DNA of 22,093 nucleotides from SIG447 sp045577075 (GCA_045577075.1 JAZNHR010000035.1:1-22093), one strand, 5' to 3'. Positions 1 through 7,475 are shown, counted from the stretch's first letter. Numbers and translations: made by a program. Notes: a model not told the origin generated them from the letters alone.

Positions 1-687
1 GCATTTACGGTAAAATCCGCCGCCGGCGGCGTACTTGGGTATGGCGTTAGGACTGCGATGCGCGTCGGCATTTCCAGAGGTGTTTTTTCAAACGAAGCAG
101 GGCTTGGCTCAAGTGCGTGTGTACATGCATCCTCCTCCGTCCGTGAGCCTTGCGTGCAGGGTATGTGGGGCATTTTTGAGGTGTTTGTGGACACAATGGT
201 TGTATGTACACTAACGGCACTTGTAATTTTAACCTCGGGGCAATATGTGCCTTCTCCCGACGGAGTTTCTGCTTTGGAAGGGGTACAGCTGACATCTGCC
301 GCCTTTGGTGCAGGTCTTGGTGCTTTCGGTGGAATCTTTATTTCCGTTTCTATTGTTTTTTTTGCATTTGCCACCGTTCTTGGGTGGAGTTTTTTCGGAG
401 AACGAAGTGTTTCCTATTTACTTGGAAAGCGCGGCATTCGCCTCTATAAATTTGCATATGTTTTTATGGCTTTTCTCGGTGCAATCAGCAGCATGGAGCT
501 TGTTTGGGGCATTTCCGACACGTTCAATGCCCTCATGGCAGTACCGAATCTTATTGCTTTAGTTCTTTTATCCCCGAAGGTCCTTTATGAAACACGTCGC
601 TTTTTAAAAAGTCCTTTTGCAGTTTCTCATCATTTTTTCGTCAAACGGAAAGAGCTTAAAACCTATAAACCGCATTGTTTTTTATAA
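1..687 (+). CDS. alanine/glycine:cation symporter family protein, C-terminal part (5' truncated by window)
   Basis: Frame 1 is open from base 1 to a TAA at 685-687, giving about 228 residues of a longer protein. Internal ATGs such as the one at 58 are not starts, because the upstream codons read through as matching protein. The segment NEAGLGSSACVHASS is the conserved signature of the AGCS (AlsT/DagA-like) Na+/alanine symporters, and at least three hydrophobic stretches follow it, roughly the last third of the usual 450-500 residue transporter. The protein would sit in the cytoplasmic membrane and import alanine or glycine with sodium. It ends in a basic tail (FVKRKELKTYK). I see no convincing terminator in the A/T-rich 90 bases before murD. 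The substrate cannot be set from this fragment. Confidence 0.9.
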   Translation, partial: AFTVKSAAGGVLGYGVRTAMRVGISRGVFSNEAGLGSSACVHASSSVREPCVQGMWGIFEVFVDTMVVCTLTALVILTSGQYVPSPDGVSALEGVQLTSAAFGAGLGAFGGIFISVSIVFFAFATVLGWSFFGERSVSYLLGKRGIRLYKFAYVFMAFLGAISSMELVWGISDTFNALMAVPNLIALVLLSPKVLYETRRFLKSPFAVSHHFFVKRKELKTYKPHCFL

Positions 688-727
688 GAAAAATTACAAA
701 AATTTGGCTTAATTTATAAAATTTTAG

Positions 728-756
728 TTGACAATCCGGAATATATATAGGATAAT
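728..756 (+). promoter_or_regulatory. sigma-A type promoter for the murD-M42 operon
   Basis: TTGACA at 728-733 and GATAAT at 751-756 are separated by exactly 17 bases. The predicted start near 763 leaves a leader of only about 17 bases, beginning at or just before the Shine-Dalgarno site AGAGGTG (764-770). Confidence 0.75.
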
Positions 757-779
757 AGAATGAAGAGGTGATAAGGAAT

Positions 780-2141
780 ATGAATTCCAAATTAGAAGCA
801 TTCAAACAAAACATAAAAGGTAAAAAGGTAGTCGTCCTTGGCATCGGCATCAGCAATAAACCTTTAATTCAGATGCTTTTATCCTATGGTGCTTCCGTTA
901 CTGCCTGTGATAAAAACGACGAACTGACCCCTGAGCTCGTTTCTTTAATGCGTATGGGTGCAAAGTTCAGTCTTGGTGAAAAATACTTAGATAATTTAGA
1001 TTGTGATATTTTAATCCGCACCCCCGGCATGCGTCCGGACCTGCCGCAGATTCAAGCAGCAAAAAAGCGCGGTGCAAAGATTACCAGCGAGATGGAACTC
1101 TTCTTTGAGCTTTGCCCCTGCAAAATCATTGGCATTACGGGAAGTGACGGAAAAACAACGACTTCCACGCTTATTTATAATCTTTTGAAAAAGGAGGGCT
1201 ACACTGTCCATCTCGGCGGCAACATCGGCACTCCCCTCCTTCCTAAAATTGAAACCATCGAGAAGGGACAGTTTGCAGTGGTGGAGCTTTCCAGCTTTCA
1301 GCTGCAAACCATGAAAAAGAGCCCCCATATTTCTGTCGTGACCAATATGTCCCCCAATCATCTGGACATGCACAAATCCATGGAAGAATATATTGAAGCA
1401 AAGAAAAACATCTTCCTGCACCAGACGAAAACGGGTCGGCTGATTATCAACGCGGATAACGAAATTACTGCCGGATTTTCTGCAGAAGCCAAAGGAAACG
1501 TTCTTACCTTTAGCCGCGAAAGCGAAAATACCACCGTATATTTACGGGACGGCAAAATTTATCTGGAAGACGCCATGGTTGTGGACACGGAAGATATTCT
1601 TCTCCCCGGCGTACACAACGTGGAAAACTATATGGCAGCCATTGCCGCAGTACAAAAGCTTGTAAAGCCGACAACGATTCGCAAGCTTGCCAAATCCTTT
1701 GCAGGTGTTGAGCACCGCATTGAATATGTACGGGAAGTAGACGGCGTAAAGTTCTATAATGACTCTATCGCCTCCAGCCCTACCCGCGCGCGAGCCGGTC
1801 TCTACTCCTTCGAGCAAAAAGTGATTCTCATTGCAGGCGGCTATGATAAGCGCATACCATTTGACGATTTTGGACATGATGTGAAAGCACGGGTTAAAAA
1901 GCTGTACTTAGTGGGCGCTACCGCCTCGAAAATCCGCGATGCGGTTACAAAGGCATACGCCGGCAAGAAAACCATGCCTATCTTTATTTATTCTACCCTG
2001 GAGCAAGCCGTAAAAGAAGCATACATGGGGGCAGAAGCCGGTGACATTGTTATGCTTTCCCCTGCCTGTGCAAGCTTTGATATGTTTAAAAACTTTGAAG
2101 AACGCGGAAAACGCTTTAAGGAGCTTGTAAAAAGCTTATGA
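780..2141 (+). CDS. murD: UDP-N-acetylmuramoyl-L-alanine--D-glutamate ligase (MurD)
   Basis: MurD is a cytoplasmic peptidoglycan precursor enzyme that adds D-glutamate to UDP-MurNAc-L-Ala using ATP. About 453 residues is the normal length. Visible features are the N-terminal nucleotide-binding fold (VVVLGIGISNKP), the Mur-ligase P-loop GITGSDGKTTT near residue 125, the NHLDMH motif, and the C-terminal signature EHRIEYVREVDGVKFYNDS. The P-loop has SD where many MurDs have TN. I chose ATG 780 because AGAGGTG (764-770) lies 9 bases upstream. The alternative GTG at 768 lies inside that Shine-Dalgarno site. The stop overlaps the next start (ATGA), so it is translationally coupled to M42 peptidase genes. 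This is not the usual division/cell-wall cluster setting. Confidence 0.95.
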   Translation: MNSKLEAFKQNIKGKKVVVLGIGISNKPLIQMLLSYGASVTACDKNDELTPELVSLMRMGAKFSLGEKYLDNLDCDILIRTPGMRPDLPQIQAAKKRGAKITSEMELFFELCPCKIIGITGSDGKTTTSTLIYNLLKKEGYTVHLGGNIGTPLLPKIETIEKGQFAVVELSSFQLQTMKKSPHISVVTNMSPNHLDMHKSMEEYIEAKKNIFLHQTKTGRLIINADNEITAGFSAEAKGNVLTFSRESENTTVYLRDGKIYLEDAMVVDTEDILLPGVHNVENYMAAIAAVQKLVKPTTIRKLAKSFAGVEHRIEYVREVDGVKFYNDSIASSPTRARAGLYSFEQKVILIAGGYDKRIPFDDFGHDVKARVKKLYLVGATASKIRDAVTKAYAGKKTMPIFIYSTLEQAVKEAYMGAEAGDIVMLSPACASFDMFKNFEERGKRFKELVKSL

Positions 2142-3166
2142 GAACATTACTGGAAACATTAACTGTCGCGCCCGGAGTCTCCGGGCGCGAAAATGGTGCA
2201 CAGGATACTTTTTCGGCACTACTTATGCCGTATTGTGAAGATATTCGAAAGGACGCCCTCGGAAATGTGATTGCGGCAAGACGCGGCTTTACGGAAAGCC
2301 ATGAAACGCTGCTACTTGAAGCCCATGCCGACAAAATCGGTCTTATGGTGCGGCATATCACAAAAGAGGGTTTTTTGCTTGTCTGTCCCATTGGTGGATT
2401 TGATACGAAAATTTTACCGGCACAAGGCGTCCGGATTTACGGGCGAGAAGTCCTTCAGGGCGTCATTTGTGCCATTCCGCCCCACATTGCCACAAGCGAA
2501 AAGGCACCGGACATGAAAGTCCTTTGCGTTGATACGGGGCTATCGGCAGATAGAGTAAAACAGCTTGTGGACGTCGGGGACGTGATGGAATTTGACACGG
2601 AGTTTACACCCCTTAGGCAAAACATGATTGCCGCGTCGGCACTGGATGACAGGGCAGGCCTTGCAGTCATCGTGCAAACCCTTTCCCTTTTAAAAGACGA
2701 AGATTTACCGTTTAACATCGCTATTGTTGGTGCGGTACAGGAAGAAGTAGGCATGCGCGGTGCAGGCACCGCCGCCTACCAGGTAAACCCCAAAGCCGCC
2801 ATTTGTATTGACGTTTGTCACGGGCAAAGCCCCGATGCACAAGGCACAGGCACCTTCCCTATGGGGAAAGGCCCCGTGATTACGGTGGGACCGAATGTAC
2901 AACGAAGTGTGTCCCAAAAGCTAATACAAACGGCAAAAGCGCAGGACATTCCTTATCAGATTGACGTAGACAGCGGCTGTACGGGCACGGATGCATGGGT
3001 CGTGCAGGTAACCGGAAAGGGTGTATATACAGGACTTTTGTCCCTCCCACTTCGATATATGCACGCAGGATATGAAGTTCTCGACACGCGCGACGCAGAA
3101 AACACAGCAAAGCTTTTAGCAGAATTGATAAAAGACATAGGAAAGCAGGGTGCGTTATGCTTTTAA
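2138..3166 (+). CDS. M42 family metallopeptidase, paralog 1 (glutamyl/leucyl aminopeptidase type)
   Basis: This is a 342-residue protein of the M42 family: cytoplasmic, two-metal aminopeptidases that usually assemble into large tetrahedral (TET) shells and trim peptides. All expected metal or catalytic residues are present: His63 and Asp65 in AHADKIG, Asp170 in ALDDRAG, Glu202-Glu203 in QEEVGMRGA, Asp225 in CIDVCHG, and His309 in MHAGYE. The GTDA motif near residue 283 is also present. The first loop reads ADKIG rather than the more common MDEVG, a mild variant. The start overlaps the murD stop by 4 bases. An AAGGAG 14 bases upstream is distant, so coupling to murD translation is likely. A strong perfect palindrome lies in codons 10-18. 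Substrate preference is unknown. Confidence 0.93.
   Translation: MRTLLETLTVAPGVSGRENGAQDTFSALLMPYCEDIRKDALGNVIAARRGFTESHETLLLEAHADKIGLMVRHITKEGFLLVCPIGGFDTKILPAQGVRIYGREVLQGVICAIPPHIATSEKAPDMKVLCVDTGLSADRVKQLVDVGDVMEFDTEFTPLRQNMIAASALDDRAGLAVIVQTLSLLKDEDLPFNIAIVGAVQEEVGMRGAGTAAYQVNPKAAICIDVCHGQSPDAQGTGTFPMGKGPVITVGPNVQRSVSQKLIQTAKAQDIPYQIDVDSGCTGTDAWVVQVTGKGVYTGLLSLPLRYMHAGYEVLDTRDAENTAKLLAELIKDIGKQGALCF
2166..2190. repeat. perfect 25-bp palindrome inside the first M42 gene
   Basis: Arms TCGCGCCCGGAG (2166-2177) and CTCCGGGCGCGA (2179-2190) are exact reverse complements around a single T at 2178. In RNA this would give about a 10-bp GC-rich stem with a 5-base loop, beginning 28 bases after the A of the start codon. 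No T-run follows on either strand, so it is not an ordinary intrinsic terminator. The central part follows partly from coding the family motif PGVSG, but the flanking CGCG arms extend it. Confidence 0.85.
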
Positions 3167-4164
3167 AAGAATTATGCACTAGGGCCGGCGTTTCCGGCGA
3201 TGAGTATGAAATTCGAGATTTTATAAAATCTTCTCTCCGTGACTGCGATTGCCACGAGGACACCATGGGGAACCTCCTCGTTTCCCGTGGGGGCAAGGGC
3301 AAAAAAATTCTACTTGCCGCCCACATGGACGAAGTAGGACTGATAATTTCTTCCATTGAGGATAACGGCTTTTTACGATTTAAAACGGTTGGGGGTATAA
3401 ACACAGACGTGCTACTCGGCAAAAAAGTGTATATCGGCAAAGAAAAGGTGCCGGGGATTGTGGGGGCATGTGCTGTGCATCTCCAGTCCAAAACCCAGCG
3501 TGAGGAAGCCGTAAAAGAAGAAAATATGTATATTGACATCGGTGCCATTGACCGCGAAGATGCGGAAGCCGCCGTCACCCTTGGCGATACTGCCGTTTTT
3601 TCGCCATACTACGAGGAATTCGGCGACGGACTCATTTGTGCCCGTGCAATTGACGACAGAGCCGGTTGTGCCGTTTTAATGCGGCTTCTCCAAAACCGAT
3701 ACGAAGGAATAGAGCTTGTTTGTGCCTTTACGGCGCAGGAAGAGGTCGGTACCCGCGGCGCACAGGCGGCGGCAGAATTTTTCCGCCCGGATTTTGCGGT
3801 TGTGGTAGAGTCAACCTTCTGTTCCGACATTTTTCCCACAGACCCCGCGCTCCACGTTACCACTTTAGGTGCAGGACCTGCTGTAACGTTTATGGACAGA
3901 GTTGCCACGCCTGACCGCATGCTTGTTTCTTCCCTGACGCTTACGGCAAAAACCCACGAAATTCCGTGGCAACACAAACGGACTTGCGGTGGTGGCACAG
4001 ACGCAGGCGTTATTTCCAGAGCTGTGGAAGGAATTCCTACCGCAATTTTGGCGCTCCCGTGCCGTAATCTCCATTCTCCGTCCTGCGTAATCGCCAAGGA
4101 CGACTATGAAAATCTGTACCGACTGCTGGATACGTGGCTTAAAGCAGCCGCCCCTTCCCTATAA
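3157..4164 (+). CDS. M42 family metallopeptidase, paralog 2
   Basis: This 335-residue M42 aminopeptidase has an intact set of ligands: His56 and Asp58 (AAHMDEVG), Asp166 (AIDDRAG), Glu195-Glu196 (AQEEVGTRGA), Glu218 (VVVEST, with Glu in the position that is Asp in paralog 1), His306 (NLHSPS), and a GGTDAG motif near 279. The Glu/Asp difference occurs naturally within M42 enzymes, so the two paralogs may differ in metal use or specificity. The first 10 bases overlap the end of paralog 1, with AGGG at 3147-3150 as ribosome site. It belongs to the murD operon. Mixed oligomers with paralogs 1 and 3 are possible but are inference only. Confidence 0.93.
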   Translation: MLLKELCTRAGVSGDEYEIRDFIKSSLRDCDCHEDTMGNLLVSRGGKGKKILLAAHMDEVGLIISSIEDNGFLRFKTVGGINTDVLLGKKVYIGKEKVPGIVGACAVHLQSKTQREEAVKEENMYIDIGAIDREDAEAAVTLGDTAVFSPYYEEFGDGLICARAIDDRAGCAVLMRLLQNRYEGIELVCAFTAQEEVGTRGAQAAAEFFRPDFAVVVESTFCSDIFPTDPALHVTTLGAGPAVTFMDRVATPDRMLVSSLTLTAKTHEIPWQHKRTCGGGTDAGVISRAVEGIPTAILALPCRNLHSPSCVIAKDDYENLYRLLDTWLKAAAPSL

Positions 4165-4185
4165 GACGCAAAAGGAGTAACCACC

Positions 4186-5082
4186 ATGAAATCCATATTT
4201 GAAAAATTAGCGCTGACGCCTGCCCCTTCAGGGAGCGAACAGCAAATTTGTAATTGCATACAGTCTTTTTTGACATACGCGGACGAAATTAAAGTGGACG
4301 CCCACGGCTCTCTTTTAGTGCATAAAAAAGGAGACGGCGACGGCATTGTGATTTTGACCGCCATGGACACGCCGTGTCTTTACGTCACATACCCCGAAGA
4401 CGGCTTTGCCCGTTTTTCCGCGGTAGGTGGGCTTAAGCCCACGCAAGGGATGGCTGTACTTTGCCAAAATAATTTCCGCGGCGTTATCGGCAAGGACGAA
4501 AAAGGGATGTTTGTTGACACGGGGTCTCACACTCTCGAAATTGGGCAATGGGCTGTGCCCACCCCCTCGTTTTTCCAAGTAGATGACACCCTTTTTGCCG
4601 GCGCATCCATAGGGCAATACGCCGCAATAACTGCCGCGATAGCGGCAGCAAATGCCAATACAAACAAAGACGTTTGGTTTGTCTTTGCCACGAAAAGTCA
4701 TATTCGCCAGCTCTCGCCTTCTTTTATGCGGATAATCGATGCGAAAACGCTTGTATCTGTAGAAGTAAGCAGTGCAAACGATGCACCGGCAGAAAAAACT
4801 GTGTTTGCTGCCTTAGGAAACGGCACAACCCTACGGGTAAAAGACGAAGGTATGCTTTCCTCTCCAAAACTTCTCGACGCGCTTTCCGCTTTGCCTTTTA
4901 AGACATATAGAGAAGTCAGCACCCTTCGCGGCGTTGGCGGTTTTGTGCAAAAGGCATACGGCGGCATTGAAAGTGTAGGCCTCGGGATTCCCGTTCGCTA
5001 CTATGGACACGGAAACGAAATGGTTTCCCTTTCGGATATTAAAAATACCGCAGATATTCTAACCAATTATTTGAATGCATAA
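4186..5082 (+). CDS. degenerate M42 peptidase-like protein, probable pseudoenzyme
   Basis: The 298 residues are alignable by eye with the upstream M42 genes: N-terminal LALTPAPSGSE, the GFARFSAVGGL segment, and a conserved-type end. The catalytic sites are gone. AHMDEVG has become AMDTPC (no His), the DDRAG region is SIGQYA (no Asp), the EE pair is replaced by TKS in FATKSHIRQ, and GGTDA is VGGFV. Only Glu193 and His275 remain at ligand-like places. The frame is open and starts cleanly at ATG 4186 with AAAGGAG (4171-4177), so this is not a decayed pseudogene. A structural or regulatory partner of the two active paralogs, or a binding protein, is plausible. It lies 21 bases after paralog 2 and is the last gene of the operon. 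Confidence 0.85.
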   Translation: MKSIFEKLALTPAPSGSEQQICNCIQSFLTYADEIKVDAHGSLLVHKKGDGDGIVILTAMDTPCLYVTYPEDGFARFSAVGGLKPTQGMAVLCQNNFRGVIGKDEKGMFVDTGSHTLEIGQWAVPTPSFFQVDDTLFAGASIGQYAAITAAIAAANANTNKDVWFVFATKSHIRQLSPSFMRIIDAKTLVSVEVSSANDAPAEKTVFAALGNGTTLRVKDEGMLSSPKLLDALSALPFKTYREVSTLRGVGGFVQKAYGGIESVGLGIPVRYYGHGNEMVSLSDIKNTADILTNYLNA

Positions 5083-5087
5083 AATAA

Positions 5088-5109
5088 CGGCACACCTTTC
5101 GGTGTGCCG
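5088..5109. terminator. bidirectional intrinsic terminator between the M42 operon and ilvE
   Basis: A 9-bp perfect stem, CGGCACACC (5088-5096) with GGTGTGCCG (5101-5109), carries a TTTC loop. On the minus strand it is followed by TTATTTT, a good tract for ending ilvE. On the plus strand ATTCTTTATTA follows, a weaker tract. It occupies nearly the entire 35-base convergent gap. Confidence 0.88.
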
Positions 5110-5117
5110 ATTCTTTA

Positions 5118-6182
5118 TTATTTCACTTCTACTCTCCAGCCAAACGGGTCATCGCATTTGCCGGTCTGGATGCCTGTGATAGCATCGTAAATCTTCTGAC
5201 TCGTCTCGCCAATGGAGCCATCGCCAATGGTAAACACATCATCCTTATAACGGAGCTTGCCGACAGGGGAAATAACTGCCGCCGTGCCTGTGCCAAACAC
5301 TTCTTCGAGCGTGCCGTTATTAAATGCTTCGATAAGTTCGTCAACAGAAATCTTTCTTTCTTCCACATCCATGCCCCAGGACTTACAAAGTTCAATTACA
5401 GAACGGCGTGTGATACCGGGAAGGATGCTGCCGTTGAGCATCGGCGTTACAATTTTGCCGCCAATCTTAAAGAAGATGTTCATAGCGCCGACTTCTTCAA
5501 TGTACTTTCTTTCCACACCGTCGAGCCACAGCACCTGGGAATAGCCGTCATTATGCGCTTTTACCTGCCCTGCAAGGCTTACAGCGTAGTTACCGCCGGT
5601 CTTTGCAAAGCCCATGCCGCCTCGAACAGCGCGCACATATTCGTCTTCAATCCAGATACCCACAGGCGCAAGACCGGATTTATAATACGCACCGCTGGGA
5701 GAAAGAATAACCATAAACTTATATGTCTTGGAAGGTGCAACGCCGAGGAACTCATCGGTTGCAATGATGAAGGGGCGAATGTAAAGGGACGTGCCGGGGG
5801 CTGTGGGAATCCAGTCCTTATCAATGGCTACAACCGCACGAATAGCTTCTACGAAATATTCTTCGGGAAGCTCAGGGATGCAAAGACGTTCATTCGTAGC
5901 GTTTGTGCGCTTTGCGTTTTGGTCGGGACGGAACAAATAAACCTTGCCGTCTTCCCCATTATACGCCTTAAGACCTTCAAACATTTCCTGGCCGTAATGG
6001 AAAACCATACAGCTTGGTGCGAGAGAAAGATTCTGGTAGGGAACGATGCGCGCATCATGCCAGCCCTTGCCCTCTGTATAATCCATGATAAACATATGGT
6101 CCGTAAAGACTTTGCCGAAACCCAGGTTATTTTGGTCCGGTTTTGCCTTCGGGGATGTTGTTTTTGTAATCGAAATATTCAC
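5118..6182 (-). CDS. ilvE: branched-chain amino acid aminotransferase (BCAT type II)
   Basis: This cytoplasmic PLP enzyme interconverts leucine, isoleucine and valine with their 2-oxoacids, using 2-oxoglutarate/glutamate. The 354 residues match the longer type II BCAT form. Family segments seen include FHYGQEMFEGLKAY (62-74), RPDQNAKR (85-92), LYIRPF (133-138), the PLP lysine Lys194 in AKTGGNYA, and the EVFGTGTAAVISPVG segment near the C-terminus. The start is GTG at 6182: AAAGGA lies 8 bases upstream, and the nearby ATG is out of frame and meets a stop at once. It is a single-gene unit with its own promoter and a hairpin terminator. Its 2-oxoacid products are the expected substrates of the VOR-type complex at 9801-12374. 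Confidence 0.95.
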   Translation of the reverse strand: MNISITKTTSPKAKPDQNNLGFGKVFTDHMFIMDYTEGKGWHDARIVPYQNLSLAPSCMVFHYGQEMFEGLKAYNGEDGKVYLFRPDQNAKRTNATNERLCIPELPEEYFVEAIRAVVAIDKDWIPTAPGTSLYIRPFIIATDEFLGVAPSKTYKFMVILSPSGAYYKSGLAPVGIWIEDEYVRAVRGGMGFAKTGGNYAVSLAGQVKAHNDGYSQVLWLDGVERKYIEEVGAMNIFFKIGGKIVTPMLNGSILPGITRRSVIELCKSWGMDVEERKISVDELIEAFNNGTLEEVFGTGTAAVISPVGKLRYKDDVFTIGDGSIGETSQKIYDAITGIQTGKCDDPFGWRVEVK

Positions 6183-6214
6183 TCAAATCATCCTTTCTAA
6201 AATCCTATTCTATG

Positions 6215-6220
6215 ATTATA
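6215..6220 (-). promoter_or_regulatory. -10 box of the ilvE promoter
   Basis: On the minus strand TATAAT lies about 33 bases before the GTG start. The matching -35 is poor (TAGATT with 17-bp spacing), which suggests that an activator or other control may matter. Confidence 0.6.
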
Positions 6221-6244
6221 CACCTATAAAACAGAAAAATCTAG

Positions 6245-6267
6245 TCTTTTGTGAAAATTTTTACAAA
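6245..6267. promoter_or_regulatory. A/T-rich dyad upstream of ilvE, CodY-box-like
   Basis: TTTGTGAAAATTTTTACAAA (6248-6267) is a near-perfect inverted repeat (9 of 10 arm positions). On the minus strand AATTTTCACAAAAGA (6259-6245) matches the CodY consensus AATTTTCWGAAAATT at 12 of 15 positions. It sits just upstream of the ilvE promoter and just after the tgt stop. In this A/T-rich gap a chance match is quite possible. Confidence 0.3.
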
Positions 6268-6269
6268 TT

Positions 6270-7400
6270 TTACAGTCTTTTTGTTACGAGCTCAATTTTC
6301 TCGTTAAAGTAGGCTTCAAATCTGCCCTCATCAAGCGCCTCGCGGATTTCTTCCATCAGGTGGTTATAGAAATATAGATTATGGAGCACGCAAAGGCGCA
6401 TGCCCAGCATCTCCCCTGCCTTTAAAAGGTGACGGATATAAGCACGGGAATAACGCGAACACGCAGGACACCCGCAACCTTCTTCAATGGGAAGGGGGTC
6501 GCGCATATATTTCGCGTTATTGAGGTTTATAATGCCGTGGTTTGTAAACATATAGCCATGCCGTGCGTTGCGGCTTGGCATAACACAGTCAAAAAAGTCA
6601 ATACCGCGGCGAACGCCTTCCAAAATATTGGCAGGGGTACCTACGCCCATGAGATACCGCGGACGGTCAGAAGGCATAAACGGTTCCACCGCGTCAATAA
6701 TCCGGTACATTTCTTCGTGGGTCTCCCCCACAGCAAGGCCGCCGATAGCGTAACCGGGAAGGTCCAGCTTTGCAATCTCCTTCATGTGTGCTATGCGAAG
6801 GTCATCATAGGTGCCGCCCTGATTTATGCCGAACAGCATCTGCTTTTTATTGATTGTATCTTCTTTTGCATTTAGTTTATTCATTTTTTCTTTACAGCGG
6901 ATAAGCCATCTTGTTGTGCGCTCAGTTGACTTTTTTGTATAGTCATACGGCGAAGGGTTTTCTACACATTCATCAAACGCCATGGCGATGGTAGAGGCGA
7001 GATTGGACTGAATCTGCATGCTTTCCTCCGGCCCCATAAAAATCCGCTTACCGTCAATGTGAGACTGAAAGTATACGCCTTCCTCCTTGATGCTGCGAAG
7101 CTGTGCCAAAGAGAAAACCTGAAAGCCGCCGCTGTCAGTCAAAATCGGGCCTTTCCAGTCCATAAAAGAATGGAGACCACCCATATCGCGGACGACTTCG
7201 TCCCCCGGCCGGACATGCAGATGATATGTATTACAAAGTGCCACCTGGCATCTTACCCTTTCCAGGTCTTCGCTCGCCACGCCCCCTTTTATGGCGGCAG
7301 ATGTGGCAACGTTCATAAAAACCGGCGTCTGCACTGTGCCGTGCACCGTTTCAAAAGTGCCACGTCTTGCTCTGTTTTCTTTTTTCAGTAATGTAAACAT
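6270..7400 (-). CDS. tgt: tRNA-guanine transglycosylase (queuosine synthesis)
   Basis: Tgt exchanges guanine-34 of GUN anticodons for preQ1 in bacteria, a step of queuosine synthesis. It is 376 residues, the normal size. Seen are the general-base aspartate Asp89 in TDSGGFQ, the nucleophile region IDFFDCVMPSRNARHG, and the zinc site CGCPAC followed by a histidine in YIRHLL. The frame runs further upstream to 7475, but ATG 7400 has GGGAGGA (7412-7406) five bases before it, and the protein begins there as in the family (MFTLLKKENRARRGTF). QueA, the next enzyme of the pathway, is encoded upstream on the same strand, separated by the YD-repeat gene. No obvious terminator follows in the 87 bases before ilvE. 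Confidence 0.95.
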   Translation of the reverse strand: MFTLLKKENRARRGTFETVHGTVQTPVFMNVATSAAIKGGVASEDLERVRCQVALCNTYHLHVRPGDEVVRDMGGLHSFMDWKGPILTDSGGFQVFSLAQLRSIKEEGVYFQSHIDGKRIFMGPEESMQIQSNLASTIAMAFDECVENPSPYDYTKKSTERTTRWLIRCKEKMNKLNAKEDTINKKQMLFGINQGGTYDDLRIAHMKEIAKLDLPGYAIGGLAVGETHEEMYRIIDAVEPFMPSDRPRYLMGVGTPANILEGVRRGIDFFDCVMPSRNARHGYMFTNHGIINLNNAKYMRDPLPIEEGCGCPACSRYSRAYIRHLLKAGEMLGMRLCVLHNLYFYNHLMEEIREALDEGRFEAYFNEKIELVTKRL

Positions 7401-7431
7401 ATAGTTCCTCCCTGATTTATCAAGGCATATC

Positions 7432-7446
7432 GATAAACTGTTTATC
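7432..7446. promoter_or_regulatory. perfect palindrome at the tgt transcription start, operator-like
   Basis: GATAAAC-T-GTTTATC is a perfect inverted repeat with 7-bp arms, placed directly after the tgt -10 box and covering the predicted start. A further GATAAA copy (minus strand 7421-7416) lies between it and the ribosome site. The position fits a repressor operator. The regulator is not in the window. Confidence 0.45.
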
Positions 7447-7475
7447 ATTATACAATACTTTTGGGAAAAATACAA
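7447..7475 (-). promoter_or_regulatory. sigma-A type promoter of tgt
   Basis: On the minus strand TTGTAT (7475-7470), 17 bases, then TATAAT (7452-7447). The predicted start is near 7440, 40 bases before the ATG. It is divergent from and almost abuts the promoter of the YD-repeat gene. Confidence 0.75.

Noticed and set aside
18..31. 14-bp GC palindrome CGCCGCCGGCGGCG in the symporter
   Set aside because: It is explained by Ala-Ala-Gly-Gly codons (GCC GCC GGC GGC), short, and has no positional meaning.
656..856. Short minus-strand frame over the murD promoter region
   Set aside because: It overlaps the murD promoter and start, has no ribosome site, and its A/T-rich hydrophobic codons are typical of chance.
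2880..3578. Minus-strand open frame of 232 codons across the two M42 genes
   Set aside because: It crosses the junction of two real, motif-complete genes and is low-complexity Ser/Pro-rich, as antisense shadows often are.
4427..4442. 16-bp perfect palindrome GTGGGCTTAAGCCCAC in the third M42 gene
   Set aside because: About one such site is expected by chance in a few windows of this size. It is mid-gene with no supporting context.
5553..6200. Long open frame of 215 codons on the plus strand, opposite ilvE
   Set aside because: It is antisense to a well-supported gene, has no family resemblance, and the codons mirror ilvE. It is a shadow frame.
6183..6269. Possible T-box leader for ilvE
   Set aside because: The -10 box leaves only about 26 bases of leader, far too short for a T-box, and no T-box core sequence is present.
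7401..7446. Possible preQ1 riboswitch in the tgt leader
   Set aside because: The predicted leader is about 40 bases and lacks the preQ1 stem-loop and C/A-rich tail pattern. Only the GATAAA repeats are seen.
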